A stretch of 64,000 bases of DNA from DASXHY01 sp035552155 (GTDB lineage: Bacteria > Verrucomicrobiota > Verrucomicrobiia > Limisphaerales > DASXHY01), in contig DASZLX010000011.1 of assembly GCA_035552155.1 (NCBI GenBank), forward strand, positions 53,561 through 117,560, in the 5' to 3' direction. Position 1 is the stretch's first letter. Each line of letters begins with the position of its first letter. This document shows, in pieces, positions 24,471-33,722 of the stretch. The notes under the pieces are model-generated. The model saw only the letters and a list, made by a program, of their open reading frames with translations. It ran no database searches and was not told where the DNA came from. The position numbers and the translations under genes are program-made.

Positions 24471-25505
24471 TTATTTCACGGCCTTGGGCGCCTCGCTTCT
24501 CCGGCGAAGCTGCCGCGCGAGGTATTCGTCCGCCGGCGCCTGCTGCCATGCGGAGTACCAAATGTCGCCCAAAAATTGGCCGGCTTTAATCAATTGCCCT
24601 TCGATAAAGGGCTTGCCCGCCAAGCCGGTTTCTCCTTCGCCGGTCAGTTTTTTATCAAGGTCCATTTGATATAATGGTTCAACTAGTTTGTTCTGTTCCA
24701 CAATGAATTGCACAGCAGCGGGAAAAATCTGGTCGGATTGCGCGGGGTGGCCGCCGAATGAAACGATTTGCGCCGGGCGCAATTTCTTTTTCATATCACC
24801 CAGGTCGCCTTCAATATCTGTCTTCAAAATATAACCGCCGTCAATCCACCCGTGAAACGAGTGGTTCGTCGTATAATGATGCGGGTTGTCGCCCACCCAG
24901 CCGTTGAAATGCGTGGTCGTGTGCAGCGGTTGCGAAGCGTCGCCGTAAAAATGACCCATCACGCCCATGGTATAAATGATGTTGTCTTGGGCGTTGGCAA
25001 TCTCCACCGGAGTGCCGCCCGCGCTTTCAAACGCTTTCAGGTAGGAAAATTCGGATTTTAGCTTGGCGTAGTATTCCGTCATCGTCCAAGGGAGAAAGCC
25101 GGAAAGTTCGCGGGTATGATCGCTGTCCTTTGCAGGGTCGATGTGCGGAAACCGCTCCGGATGCGCGGCGCGGGCGCGGGCGATTTGCGCCATGAAATCG
25201 TAGCGCAACGACGGCAGCGTCGACGGTGTGAGGTCGTAAAGTGAGATTTCCTCCAAATCGATGTAATGGTCCGGGGCGTTGGCGTGCTTTAATTCCACGT
25301 TCGGCGTATTGCGCCAGCGATCGGGTTCACCAGCGAGAAATGCGATGCGGTCCTGCGCTTCAGTCGTCACGGCGAACGCGGGAAAATCCTTCGGCAACGC
25401 TGCCAGCGCCAGTTGATTTACCAAGCGGTGACCTTCGTAGTCCCAAGCGAAAACAGTTTGTCCTGCAAGAGCGCATAATCCGACGAGCAGCAATAATTTT
25501 TTCAT
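24471..25505 (-). CDS. S1/P1 nuclease-like zinc-dependent hydrolase, secreted
   Basis: A signal peptide (KKLLLLVGLCALAGQTVFA) is cut to expose WDYEGHR. In S1/P1 nucleases and zinc phospholipase C, the mature N-terminal Trp and a nearby His bind zinc. Further metal-ligand-type motifs are DHYIDLE, GVMGHFYGDASQPLHTT (HxxxD plus His) and TTNHSFHGWIDG. The protein (344 aa) should hydrolyse single-stranded nucleic acids, nucleotides or phosphoesters outside the cytoplasm. Start chosen at the signal peptide ATG; the longer open frame upstream covers a repeat. Confidence 0.85.
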   Translation of the reverse strand: MKKLLLLVGLCALAGQTVFAWDYEGHRLVNQLALAALPKDFPAFAVTTEAQDRIAFLAGEPDRWRNTPNVELKHANAPDHYIDLEEISLYDLTPSTLPSLRYDFMAQIARARAAHPERFPHIDPAKDSDHTRELSGFLPWTMTEYYAKLKSEFSYLKAFESAGGTPVEIANAQDNIIYTMGVMGHFYGDASQPLHTTTHFNGWVGDNPHHYTTNHSFHGWIDGGYILKTDIEGDLGDMKKKLRPAQIVSFGGHPAQSDQIFPAAVQFIVEQNKLVEPLYQMDLDKKLTGEGETGLAGKPFIEGQLIKAGQFLGDIWYSAWQQAPADEYLARQLRRRSEAPKAVK

Positions 25506-25627
25506 GGCATTAAATCGTCGCGAGTTTAGTTTGGATTGAAGAAAAGGCAAAATGATTGTGGCTAAGCTATTGCGCCGCTGAACACGGCGCGGTCGGCGCA
25601 GCGCGCCGCCCTTACCCTTTGTCATGA

Positions 25628-26491
25628 ATGAAAATCATCACTGACGACGCTTGCGCGGGATATTCGCATCCCGGACACCCGGAAAAACCGGCGCGCGTTG
25701 TGCGCACGCTGGAAAAACTTCGGACGCAAACCGAACTGGCCATCACGTGGGCCAAGCCCGGCAGGGCTGACGATGCCGCCATTCTCCGCGCGCATACGCC
25801 CGAACTTCTCGCCAGTCTGGATAGCACGCAGGATTTTGATGCGGACACGCCGGCCTATCCGGGCATCGCCAATTACGCGCGCGCCTCCGCCGGAGCGGCG
25901 CTCGAAGCGATGCGCAGCGCGCGCAAGGGCGAGACCGTTTTCAGCCTGATGCGCCCGCCCGGACACCACGCCACGCGCAATCGCATCATGGGTTTTTGTT
26001 TTCTCAATAATATTGCGATTGCCGCGCTCGACGCGCTGGCCAGCGGGGTCAAGCGCATGGCGGTGTTTGATTTCGACGTTCACCATGGCAACGGAACTGA
26101 AGACATTCTCCTGAATGTCGAGGGCGTGGCTTTTTTTTCCATTCACCAGTTTCCCGCTTATCCTGGCAGCGGACAAAGCCACGTGGGTGGCAATTGTTTC
26201 AATTATCCGGTGCCCCCTTCCCTGCCCCGCGCGCAATATCGCGACGTCTTCTCGTGCGCGCTCGAAGAATTGAAAAAATTCAGGCCGGACCTTGTCGGTG
26301 TTTCCGCCGGTTTCGATGCCTACGCCCGCGATCCGCTGGCGCAGGAAACTTTGGAAGCGGAGGATTTTTTCTGGCTCGGCGAACAAATTCGCGCGTTGAA
26401 CCTTCCGACTTTCAGCGTGCTGGAAGGCGGATACAGCCGCGACTTGCCGGAACTTGTTTTTTCCTATTTGAGGGGATTGGAGGGAAAATAA
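25628..26491 (+). CDS. Histone-deacetylase-family protein (acetyl-amine deacetylase)
   Basis: This is a class II-like HDAC fold of 287 residues with all catalytic motifs: RPPGHHATR (His dyad), FDFDVHHGNGTED (zinc Asp and His), and GVSAGFDAYARDP (zinc Asp). The family removes acetyl groups from lysine, polyamines or other amines. In bacteria the substrate is often unknown; acetoin and polyamine metabolism are typical. No neighbour fixes the substrate here. Confidence 0.92.
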   Translation: MKIITDDACAGYSHPGHPEKPARVVRTLEKLRTQTELAITWAKPGRADDAAILRAHTPELLASLDSTQDFDADTPAYPGIANYARASAGAALEAMRSARKGETVFSLMRPPGHHATRNRIMGFCFLNNIAIAALDALASGVKRMAVFDFDVHHGNGTEDILLNVEGVAFFSIHQFPAYPGSGQSHVGGNCFNYPVPPSLPRAQYRDVFSCALEELKKFRPDLVGVSAGFDAYARDPLAQETLEAEDFFWLGEQIRALNLPTFSVLEGGYSRDLPELVFSYLRGLEGK

Positions 26492-26572
26492 AATCGCGGT
26501 CGCCATGTAGTGCGTGAGCGCAGTGACAACAGGACTCTTTACTTGAAGCGGACCAGTGGACACTATGCGGCC

Positions 26573-27088
26573 ATGCTGCCCGAAGAAAAGGCTGTTTGCT
26601 TCACCCCCACTCGCTCCGATTTGCTGGCATTCCAATTTCGAGTTTTGATTCAAAATCGTCTTCTCATTTGCTTTGCAGGAATTGGGTTCCTCGTCGTGAT
26701 GATCAGCGAGATCGCGCACCCACCCAATCCGCCGGTTCCTTTCGCCGTGCGGTTCGCTGCCGGGATTATTGCCGGGCTAGCGGTTGTGATCGTCGGGGCA
26801 ATCGGCGGTTTTCTTTTCGCAGCCATGACTATTTGGACGGGCAAATTTCAAAATGTGCTTACCCGGCAAACCACAGTCATAAAAGAAGAGGGTTTGGCCA
26901 GCAGTTCCGCGAATGGAGAGGGGTTAATCAGATGGGCCGGCATTCACAAGATCCAGTCCACCTCAAAACTGCTGATAATTTATACGAACGAGACCACTGC
27001 CCGAATTATTCCCAAACGGTTTTTTTCCAGCCGGAACGCGGCCTCCGCCTTCGAACAGGAAATCCGCGCCCGAATTAAATCAGGTTAA
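26573..27088 (+). CDS. YcxB-like membrane protein, 171 aa
   Basis: Two membrane helices (LLICFAGIGFLVVMISEI and AAGIIAGLAVVIVGAIGGFLF) precede a C-terminal cytosolic domain: VIKEEGLASSS, IRWAGIHKIQSTSKLLIIYTN and IIPKRFFSS. That is the YcxB pattern (conserved Trp followed by a strand, then IPKR). Role unknown. The ATG at 26573 is preferred; the frame is open to 26510. Its 3' end overlaps the opposing cysA by four bases. Confidence 0.75.
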   Translation: MLPEEKAVCFTPTRSDLLAFQFRVLIQNRLLICFAGIGFLVVMISEIAHPPNPPVPFAVRFAAGIIAGLAVVIVGAIGGFLFAAMTIWTGKFQNVLTRQTTVIKEEGLASSSANGEGLIRWAGIHKIQSTSKLLIIYTNETTARIIPKRFFSSRNAASAFEQEIRARIKSG

Positions 27089-28188
27089 ATATGCTCCGCA
27101 ATCGTCGGCGGCGGCTGGTAATTAAATTCCTTTTCCGGCGGCAGGGTGCTGTCTTCCTTGGCGAGAACGCGGTAGTTGCGGATTTGCAGTGAAACTTCCT
27201 TGCCGTCTTCCAAACCTAGTTGCGCATACTCCTCCTTGGTCATGCGGCTGCGCAGAGTGAGGCCAGAGGATAATTCAAATTCCAACCGCAGCATCACGCC
27301 CAGAAAAAACGTGTGCCGCAGGATGGCTCGATACGGAAACAGCGTGAGGTCCGTGGAAGCCTGCACGGCGTAGGGGCGGAAGCCGATGCGCAGGCGCGTG
27401 CCATTCGGCTGATCGTGGGCGGAAAATTGCAACTCGCCCACGCGCGCGACGCCATCCTTGACCTCCGTATCCAGCACGTTCATGACGCCGATAAAGCGCG
27501 CAACGAACTCGTTCGCGGGCTGTTCATATACTTCCCGAGGCGCGCCGACCTGCTCCAGGCATCCCCGCGAAAAAATCACGATGCGATTGGAAATTTCCAA
27601 CGCCTCCTCCTGGTCGTGCGTCACAAAAATCGTGGTCACGTTCAGATCGTGATGCAACTTGACCAACTCTTCGCGGAGCTCCTGGCGGATTTTGGCATCC
27701 ACCGCGCCGAAGGGTTCATCGAGCAGCAACACGCTGGGTTTGGGCGCCAGCGCCCGGGCGATTGCCACCCGCTGGCGCTGTCCGCCGGAAAGTTGGTGCG
27801 GATAACGCTTTTCGAGGCCGGCCAGTCCAAAAATCACCAGCAATTCCGCCACGCGCGCCTTGATGTCGGCCCGTTTCCATTTTTTGATTTTGAGGCCGAA
27901 GGCGATGTTTTTGAACACGTTCATGTTCTTGAACAGCGCATAATTCTGAAACACGAAACCGATGTTGCGTTCCTGCACGGAAAGATTATTGACGCGCTGG
28001 CCGCGAATGAAGACGTCGCCGCTGGTGGGCATTTCCAGGCCGGCAATCATGCGAAGCACGGTGGTTTTGCCGCCGCCGCTGGGGCCAAGCAGCGCCATCA
28101 ACTCGCCTTCATTCACGGAGAACGAAACGCTGTTAACGGCGGCCACGCCGCCGAATTGCTTGGTTACATTTTTCAGTTCGATGCTCAT
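27085..28188 (-). CDS. cysA: Sulfate/thiosulfate ABC transporter ATP-binding protein CysA
   Basis: The 367-residue ATPase has Walker A GPSGGGKTT, Q-loop VFQNYALFKN, signature LSGGQRQRVAIARAL, Walker B LLLDEPFGAVD and the H-loop THDQEEA. A C-terminal TOBE-type regulatory region follows (RIGFRPYAV...RMTKEEYAQLG). Length and order match CysA. Its start overlaps the cysW stop (ATGA), so it is the last gene of the sulfate-import operon. Confidence 0.95.
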   Translation of the reverse strand: MSIELKNVTKQFGGVAAVNSVSFSVNEGELMALLGPSGGGKTTVLRMIAGLEMPTSGDVFIRGQRVNNLSVQERNIGFVFQNYALFKNMNVFKNIAFGLKIKKWKRADIKARVAELLVIFGLAGLEKRYPHQLSGGQRQRVAIARALAPKPSVLLLDEPFGAVDAKIRQELREELVKLHHDLNVTTIFVTHDQEEALEISNRIVIFSRGCLEQVGAPREVYEQPANEFVARFIGVMNVLDTEVKDGVARVGELQFSAHDQPNGTRLRIGFRPYAVQASTDLTLFPYRAILRHTFFLGVMLRLEFELSSGLTLRSRMTKEEYAQLGLEDGKEVSLQIRNYRVLAKEDSTLPPEKEFNYQPPPTIAEHI

Positions 28189-29162
28189 CTAAAATCTTCC
28201 CGCTTGAGAAATGCCGTGTCGCCGTGCCGCGCGGGCTCGGGCGCCTGCTGGGCGCGCTCAAACTCGCGCGCCTGTCTCCATTCAAGAAACGTCTTAAGGC
28301 CGAGCGTAACCATGGCCAGGAGCGCGAGCAAGCTCGCCACGGCAAACGCCGCCGCGCCGGAAGATAACGAGCCGCCCTCGTACAGCGATTGCACCCGTAA
28401 CGGCATGGTTTCCGTGCGGCCGATGATGTGGCCGGACACGACTGAGACAGCACCGAACTCGCCCATGGCGCGCGCGTTGCAAAGGATGATGCCGTAGATC
28501 AACCCCCATTTCACCGACGGCAGAGTGACGTGCCAGAAAGTGGTCCAACCGCTCGCGCCGAGCGTCAGCGCGGCCTGCTCCTGCTCAGTGCCCGTGGCCT
28601 GCATGACCGGGATCAATTCGCGCGCCACGAAGGGAAAGGTCACGAACATGGTGGCGAGCACAATCCCAGGCACGGCGAAAATGATTTTGATTTCGATTTC
28701 CTTGCCGAACAGGTGCAAGGGATGGTCCTGCAGCCACGGGCCCAAAAAGCCGTTCATGCCGAACAGAACCACAAACATGAGGCCAGCGACCACCGGCGAA
28801 ACCGAAAACGGCAAATCAATGAGCGTGATCAAGAGGGATTTGCCGCGGAAGTTGAATTTTGCGATGGCCCACGCCGCGCAGACGCCAAAAATAACGTTCA
28901 GGGGCACACTAATGGCCGCAACGATGAGCGTGAGGCGAATGGCCGCCCACGAATCCGGGTCCGCCAGCGCGCTGAAATACGCCTTCCATCCCTGGCTGAA
29001 TGCCTGCGCAAACACATTGACCAACGGCAGCAAAAGAAACACCAGGCTAAACGTCAACGCGACGGCGATAAGCACCCATTTCACGACCGGCGATTCCTCC
29101 GTCCCGCGCCGTGATTGCCGGTGCGAGTCGCCGTTTGGCTTTTTCTTTACGTTGCGGGCCAT
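28185..29162 (-). CDS. cysW: Sulfate ABC transporter permease CysW
   Basis: The 325-residue permease has six membrane segments (first FSLVFLLLPLVNVFAQAFSQG) and the EAA-type cytoplasmic loop EQEQAALTLGASGWTTFWHV. It also has the CysW marker AMGEFGAVSVVSGHIIGRT near the end. A lysine-rich N-terminal tail and a longer C-terminal tail (ERAQQAPEPARHGDTAF) are extensions compared with E. coli. It pairs with CysT to form the membrane channel. Confidence 0.95.
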   Translation of the reverse strand: MARNVKKKPNGDSHRQSRRGTEESPVVKWVLIAVALTFSLVFLLLPLVNVFAQAFSQGWKAYFSALADPDSWAAIRLTLIVAAISVPLNVIFGVCAAWAIAKFNFRGKSLLITLIDLPFSVSPVVAGLMFVVLFGMNGFLGPWLQDHPLHLFGKEIEIKIIFAVPGIVLATMFVTFPFVARELIPVMQATGTEQEQAALTLGASGWTTFWHVTLPSVKWGLIYGIILCNARAMGEFGAVSVVSGHIIGRTETMPLRVQSLYEGGSLSSGAAAFAVASLLALLAMVTLGLKTFLEWRQAREFERAQQAPEPARHGDTAFLKREDFR

Positions 29163-29163
29163 A

Positions 29164-29988
29164 TCAGTTTTGGAAGTGGCTGGCCCACTGTTCGAGAAGG
29201 TTGATGATCGCGAGCAGGATGAAGGATATCACCAACAACACCACCGCCAACGCAATGGCGCCGGTGTAATCGTATTGCTCCAGCCGCATCATGATGAGGA
29301 ACGGAGCAATTTCGCCGCCGAAGGGCTTGTTGCTGGAAATAAAAACCACCGAGCCGTACTCGCCAATCGCCCGCGCGAACGCGAGCGCGAAGCCGGTCAA
29401 CATTGAAGGAAGCAGCGTTGGCGCGATCACGCTTACGAATGTGCGCAATCGCCCTGCGCCGAGAGTAGCCGCGGCTTCCTCGAGTTCGCGCTCGAGATGC
29501 TCGAGGACGGGTTGGAGCGTCCGCACGACGAAAGGCATTCCGACGAAAGTGAGGGCGATGGCCACGCCGAGCGGGGTGAAGGCGCCTTTGATCCCCAGCG
29601 GCACGAGAAATTTTCCCAGCCAGCCGTTGGCCGCGAACAGATTCGCCAGCGTCAAGCCAGCCACGGCCGTGGGGAGCGCGAACGGGAAATCAACCATCGC
29701 ATCGATGAGGCGGCGGCCCGGAAATTCGTAGCGAACCAGTACCCACGCGAGCAGTGTGCCAAACACGACATTGGCAATCGCCGCGACGAACGACGCGCCA
29801 AAGGTGAGTTTGTAGGCGGCCAGCGCGCGGGCGTTCGTTGCCAATTTCCAGAAGTCATGCCAGGAAAGTCCGCAGGCGCGAATAATCAGTCCCGCAAACG
29901 GAATCAGGACCATTACGGTCAAAAAAAAGGCGGTGACGCCCATGGTCAGGCCAAAACCGGGCATTACGTTGAATTTTTTTGAGGACAT
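29164..29988 (-). CDS. cysT: Sulfate ABC transporter permease CysT (CysU)
   Basis: The 274-residue permease has PFAGLIIRACGLSWHDFW near the N-terminus. The EAA loop LEEAAATLGAGRLRTFVSV and IGEYGSVVFISSNKPF, typical of CysT/CysU, follow. ATG at 29988 is preferred to a TTG one codon earlier. The next gene, cysW, starts two bases after the stop. About 90 bases separate it from the upstream M14-like gene. Confidence 0.95.
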   Translation of the reverse strand: MSSKKFNVMPGFGLTMGVTAFFLTVMVLIPFAGLIIRACGLSWHDFWKLATNARALAAYKLTFGASFVAAIANVVFGTLLAWVLVRYEFPGRRLIDAMVDFPFALPTAVAGLTLANLFAANGWLGKFLVPLGIKGAFTPLGVAIALTFVGMPFVVRTLQPVLEHLERELEEAAATLGAGRLRTFVSVIAPTLLPSMLTGFALAFARAIGEYGSVVFISSNKPFGGEIAPFLIMMRLEQYDYTGAIALAVVLLVISFILLAIINLLEQWASHFQN

Positions 29989-30078
29989 CAAATAAGAGCG
30001 GGCGCGTCGGCTGTTCTCTTTCCAGCAGGCCGGAAAGTAACCAACGCCGCCGCGCGAATCAATTCACTAAGTTATAAT

Positions 30079-30864
30079 CTAGATGTTTTGTGCAATGGCC
30101 ATGAGATACCGGTATTCCACAAGAATCGTTTGCAGCGCCGCGGAGAGCGCCCCGACCTGCCGGTGCAGAGGAGCGCTCCGTGGAGTCTGCAGGATGATTT
30201 CGAAGGGAGGACGACGCAGGCCGGAAGGCGACTTCATCAATCCTGAATTGTTGTCCCTGATAATCCGCCCGTGACCGCGCGGGACGAATTGTTCCGCTTC
30301 CCGCAAGGCCGGCTCGAGCAAATGCTCGGACAAAATGGCGCCTTCGGCGTGGCCACAGAGGCCCTCGCTCACGTCGTCGCTCCGCAGCGTAATGATGCCG
30401 TCGAAGGCGTGCATCCAGATTTCCGATTGCAGGTAGCGCACTTCCGGCTCGGCGGAATCCTGCCAGAATTCCTCGTCGAGATTTTTTCCATTGCGCGTAT
30501 GACTCGTGTTGTCCTCGAAACCGGTCGGATTGCAAACCGGATAAAGGAACAGCGCGTATCCCCTGGAAATCTCCGGATTGTTTTCCAGAAGTTCGACAAA
30601 CCGGAGCAAGGCCAGTGCCCCTTCAGGCTCGTCGCCTTGAATGGTGGCAAAAATGCCGACCCGAATGGCATCGCTGCCGCCCTTCGCGCCGAGATAAACG
30701 AAGCGCGGCAGGCTGTAAGCGCCGCCTCCGTTCTCGAAATTGCCCAGGGATTTGCTGAGAAAACGCGGCGAGCTTTCTGCCGCATTTTCCAGCGCGGCCA
30801 GGAGCCGTTCCACCGCGCGCCTCTCGCGAGGCGCGCGCCCTGAAATAATGCCCGTGGATTTCAT
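30079..30864 (-). CDS. M14 succinylglutamate-desuccinylase/aspartoacylase-like protein lacking catalytic residues
   Basis: This 261-residue protein follows the M14-type deacylase fold: ATIQGDEPEGALALLRFVE, LYPVCNPTGFEDNT, GIITLRSDDVSEGLCG and FEIILQTPRSAP. Zinc deacylases of this group carry HGDE, an NR dyad, LHxDD and an ETP motif. Here they read QGDE (Gln76), LDEEF (129-133, no Asn-Arg), LRSDD (Arg161) and QTP (Gln226). Both zinc histidines and the general-base glutamate are thus replaced, so it is probably a pseudoenzyme. It lies in the sulfate operon between the binding-protein gene and cysT, 16 bases after the sbp stop. ATG at 30876 would add METV. Role unknown; family comparison is from memory. 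Confidence 0.75.
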   Translation of the reverse strand: MKSTGIISGRAPRERRAVERLLAALENAAESSPRFLSKSLGNFENGGGAYSLPRFVYLGAKGGSDAIRVGIFATIQGDEPEGALALLRFVELLENNPEISRGYALFLYPVCNPTGFEDNTSHTRNGKNLDEEFWQDSAEPEVRYLQSEIWMHAFDGIITLRSDDVSEGLCGHAEGAILSEHLLEPALREAEQFVPRGHGRIIRDNNSGLMKSPSGLRRPPFEIILQTPRSAPLHRQVGALSAALQTILVEYRYLMAIAQNI

Positions 30865-30880
30865 GACAGTCTCCATAAAC

Positions 30881-31885
30881 TTAGCGATTATCCGATTGGA
30901 TTTGATCGAAGATGGCGTCGTTGTCGAAATGCGTTTTCTGCGCCTGCTGCCATCCGCCAAAGACTTCATCGATGGTAAACAAGGTCAGTTTGGGAAATTT
31001 GTCGGCGTATTTCTGCGCCACCGCCTGCGAACGGGGACGGTAAAAATTCCGCGCCGCAATTTCCTGACCTTCCGGAGAATAGAGGAATTCCAGATAAGCT
31101 TTGGCTGCTTCGGCCGTGCCGTGTCTCTTTACAACACGGTCCACCACGGCAACAGGCGGTTCAGCCAGGATGCTGATCGAGGGCGCCACAATTTCAAATT
31201 TATCCCCGGAATCCTTCAAGGTAAGCAGCGCCTCGTTTTCCCAGGCAATGAGCACATCGCCAATGCCGCGCTGCACGAAGGTCGTCGTGGCGCCGCGCGC
31301 GCCGGTATCCAGAATCGGAACATTGCGGAAGAGCTTGGCGACGAAGTCCTTCGCCTTTGCCTGGTCGTTGTTGTTTTTCTTCAACGCGTAGCCCCAGGCT
31401 GCGAGATAATTCCAGCGCGCTCCTCCGGAGGTTTTGGGATTGGGCGTAACGATGGCCACGCCGGGTTTCACCAGGTCATCCCAGTCCTTGATGCCCTTGG
31501 GATTTCCCTTGCGCACCAGGAACACGATTGTCGAAGTGTAAGGGGTGCTGTTATTCGGCAGGCGCTTTTGCCAGTCCGGCGCAATCAAATGGCCCTTCTC
31601 GGAAATGGCATCGATGTCATAAGCGAGCGCGAGCGTCACCACGTCGGCCTCCAATCCGTCAATCACCGCGCGGGCCTGTTTGCCCGAGCCGCCGTGTGAT
31701 TGCTGTATAATGATGGTGTCGCCGGTTTTTTCCTTCCACTGTTTGGCGAAGGCGGTGTTGATGTCCTCATACAACTCGCGCGTGGGGTCGTAGGAGACGT
31801 TGAGCAATTTGATTTCTTTGGCCTGGACGGCGTTCGTCAGCGAAGCCGCGACCAGGAGAATAAACAGTTTCAAAAATGTTTTCAT
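30881..31885 (-). CDS. sbp: Sulfate-binding periplasmic protein
   Basis: A signal peptide (FLKLFILLVAASLTNAVQA) precedes LLNVSYDPTRELYEDIN, the sulfate-binding-protein opening, and SHGGSGKQARAVIDGLEADV, the anion-binding Ser/Gly region. Also present are GGARWNYLAAWGYAL and WENEALL. The 334-residue mature-type protein captures sulfate or thiosulfate and delivers it to CysTW. The start is at the signal peptide ATG. Confidence 0.95.
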   Translation of the reverse strand: MKTFLKLFILLVAASLTNAVQAKEIKLLNVSYDPTRELYEDINTAFAKQWKEKTGDTIIIQQSHGGSGKQARAVIDGLEADVVTLALAYDIDAISEKGHLIAPDWQKRLPNNSTPYTSTIVFLVRKGNPKGIKDWDDLVKPGVAIVTPNPKTSGGARWNYLAAWGYALKKNNNDQAKAKDFVAKLFRNVPILDTGARGATTTFVQRGIGDVLIAWENEALLTLKDSGDKFEIVAPSISILAEPPVAVVDRVVKRHGTAEAAKAYLEFLYSPEGQEIAARNFYRPRSQAVAQKYADKFPKLTLFTIDEVFGGWQQAQKTHFDNDAIFDQIQSDNR

Positions 31886-31916
31886 TTTATTGGAATCAAG
31901 ATTGGTGATCGGTCGG

Positions 31917-33305
31917 TTAAAATGCCAGTTGCAACCGGGTAAAAACAACCTCTTCGGGTTGTCGCGCCACCGTGGCCTGAGCGGTATTGATCCTACCGCC
32001 AAAGGTGGTGCGCGAGAAGCTGGTGTTGACGCGAATATTTCGATTGAGATACCAGTTCAGGCCCACGGCCCAGGCCTTGGCCTCGGAAGCGGATGTCGCC
32101 GGATTGGCAAAAACCGGAAACGTCTTGTTGTCCACGTCAAGGTCGGCGTACCGGGCGACCAATTGCAGCGCGCCCCACTGATTCGCACGCGGGTCGAACG
32201 GATGCCGCGGAGTCACGCCAGTAAAAGAGGCTTCTTCACCTGTCAGCACCCAACCGCCCGCCACTTGCCAGGCAGTATTTTTAAGCCACGCCGAGGTCGC
32301 GCCTTTCGTGACTTTCTGATCTGAAATCACATACTCACCCAGCAAGCCGAACGGGCCGTAATAATAATAGCCTTGCGGCGATAACCGCCAATGGTCGCCA
32401 TTGGCCACCACGCTGGTATTTGTATAAGCAAAAAACTGCTCCTGGCCATCGGTTAGAAACCCGCTGGGCAAACCGGTCGCGTTCGAGAGCGTATTTCCCC
32501 AGGTCCCGGCTACGCCAAAGCCCAGGCCTTGCAGCGGAGTGATGCTCGTGCCCTTGAACGGTTGCAAAAACAACCTGCCAGCGAACTCGCGGTGGTCCTC
32601 GAAATCCGAGTTGGCGCTGTTGCGTCCATCCCCGACGCCATTGAAGACGCCCACGGCATAGCTCAACCGGCCGGCCGCCACGTCGCCCCAGAGTTGGAAG
32701 CCAATGTCGCGGTTTGGCACCAGGGCCGTAGGCAACGCACGTTCGTTGAAGAATGTGTATTGATCGGATTGCAATTGTTCCAGCCCGACCGGCACTTTGA
32801 ATTTGCCGGCGCGAAGCTGCAGCCAGGGCGCGTAATGATAATTCAGGTAAGCGTCAAAGATTTGAACCGACGATCCGCCAAAATCCGGCATGAATACAAA
32901 ATCAAAGTTTTTGTACACCGTGCCGGAAAAAATTGGCCGCGCGCGACGCAACAGGAAACCGTCGTTACCCTGAATGCTTTTGCCGTGATTGTCCTTGTCG
33001 TTAAAAAACGTGCGGTTGTCGGTCTGAATGAGACCGTGCAGTTGAAAGACAAAATTAGAATCCGCCGAGGCGACGCTAAGGCCATTGTTTCCCACCCCAA
33101 TCCGCGGCGTCTCCTTGGCCTTGGTATCGGCGGCTTCGGTGTCGATCTCCTTCTGCCGTTCCAGCACCCGGACCTTTTGGTCAAGGGCCTGGATTTCCTT
33201 TTTCAGATCGTCGATGGCGTCCGCGGTTTCATCCGCGCGCAAATGCGGCGCAGCCACCAAACCACCAGCAAGCATCACCGCGATAATGAGTTGTTTTTGT
33301 TTCAT
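31917..33305 (-). CDS. Phosphate-selective-type porin (OprP/OprO family), putative sulfate-uptake porin
   Basis: A signal peptide (QLIIAVMLAGGLVAAPHLRA) is followed by a coiled-coil segment (DDLKKEIQALDQKVRVLERQKE), typical for trimeric OprP-like porins. A beta-barrel with repeated LRRARPIFSGTVYKNFDF, FDAYLNYHY and RAGKFKVPVGLEQLQS blocks comes next, and the protein ends in Phe (FTRLQLAF). ATG at 33305. Placed 31 bases upstream of sbp, it probably admits sulfate through the outer membrane; anion specificity is inferred from context. Confidence 0.85.
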   Translation of the reverse strand: MKQKQLIIAVMLAGGLVAAPHLRADETADAIDDLKKEIQALDQKVRVLERQKEIDTEAADTKAKETPRIGVGNNGLSVASADSNFVFQLHGLIQTDNRTFFNDKDNHGKSIQGNDGFLLRRARPIFSGTVYKNFDFVFMPDFGGSSVQIFDAYLNYHYAPWLQLRAGKFKVPVGLEQLQSDQYTFFNERALPTALVPNRDIGFQLWGDVAAGRLSYAVGVFNGVGDGRNSANSDFEDHREFAGRLFLQPFKGTSITPLQGLGFGVAGTWGNTLSNATGLPSGFLTDGQEQFFAYTNTSVVANGDHWRLSPQGYYYYGPFGLLGEYVISDQKVTKGATSAWLKNTAWQVAGGWVLTGEEASFTGVTPRHPFDPRANQWGALQLVARYADLDVDNKTFPVFANPATSASEAKAWAVGLNWYLNRNIRVNTSFSRTTFGGRINTAQATVARQPEEVVFTRLQLAF

Positions 33306-33395
33306 CAATTTTTCAGGGTCGCAGCCGCTCTCCGATTTGTATGGTCGTTAAGCTGATATTTTTCAAGTATGCCTCCAGAGGTCTGGCGGGCGAAA

Positions 33396-33602
33396 TTAGT
33401 CTCCGAGATTGGCGACAACAATAGGTTTATCCAACCTCACTTTTTCGGTGCGTTCGATCTGAACGACGCGAGCCCCATGCACGACGATTTGCACCACCCC
33501 AAAGTTCAAAGAGCCGACCTGTCGGCGAACAACCTCGAGCCATGATTCAGTCGCGCTGTGCTCCGAAGCAGGCCCGCTGTTTTCTTCCATTGTTGTTTTC
33601 AT
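33396..33602 (-). CDS. YezD family (DUF2292) small protein, 68 aa
   Basis: The core SWLEVVRRQVGSLNFGVVQIV...VVQIERTEKVRL is the YezD/DUF2292 signature. YezD-like genes commonly accompany sulfur-assimilation genes in other bacteria. Here it is the first gene of the sulfate operon, 90 bases before the porin. Function unknown, probably a small cytoplasmic accessory of sulfur metabolism. Confidence 0.85.
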   Translation of the reverse strand: MKTTMEENSGPASEHSATESWLEVVRRQVGSLNFGVVQIVVHGARVVQIERTEKVRLDKPIVVANLGD

Positions 33603-33609
33603 TCCAATG

Positions 33610-33634
33610 TTATCTCGGATTTGAAACGAGATTA
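33610..33634. promoter_or_regulatory. Inverted repeat in the yezD leader, candidate operator
   Basis: TTATCTCGGATTTGAAACGA followed by GATTA contains ATCTCG and CGAGAT as perfect 6-bp arms around a 9-base spacer. It lies just upstream of the yezD start and next to a minus-strand TTGACA at 33651-33656. An Rrf2-type regulator encoded divergently could bind here; this is an inference. Confidence 0.4.
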
Positions 33635-33659
33635 CCTTTAATCTACATTATGTCAATAG

Positions 33660-33677
33660 AGATTATTATAATTATCT
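33660..33677. promoter_or_regulatory. AT-rich palindrome between yezD and the Rrf2 gene
   Basis: AGATTATTATAATTATCT is an 18-base near-perfect palindrome in the divergent regulatory region, upstream of the candidate -35 of the sulfate operon. It is a possible second operator or simply AT-rich promoter DNA. Confidence 0.35.
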
Positions 33678-33722
33678 TATTGCTACATAAAATGCTGATT
33701 TTGAATCATATTCAACTAATTC

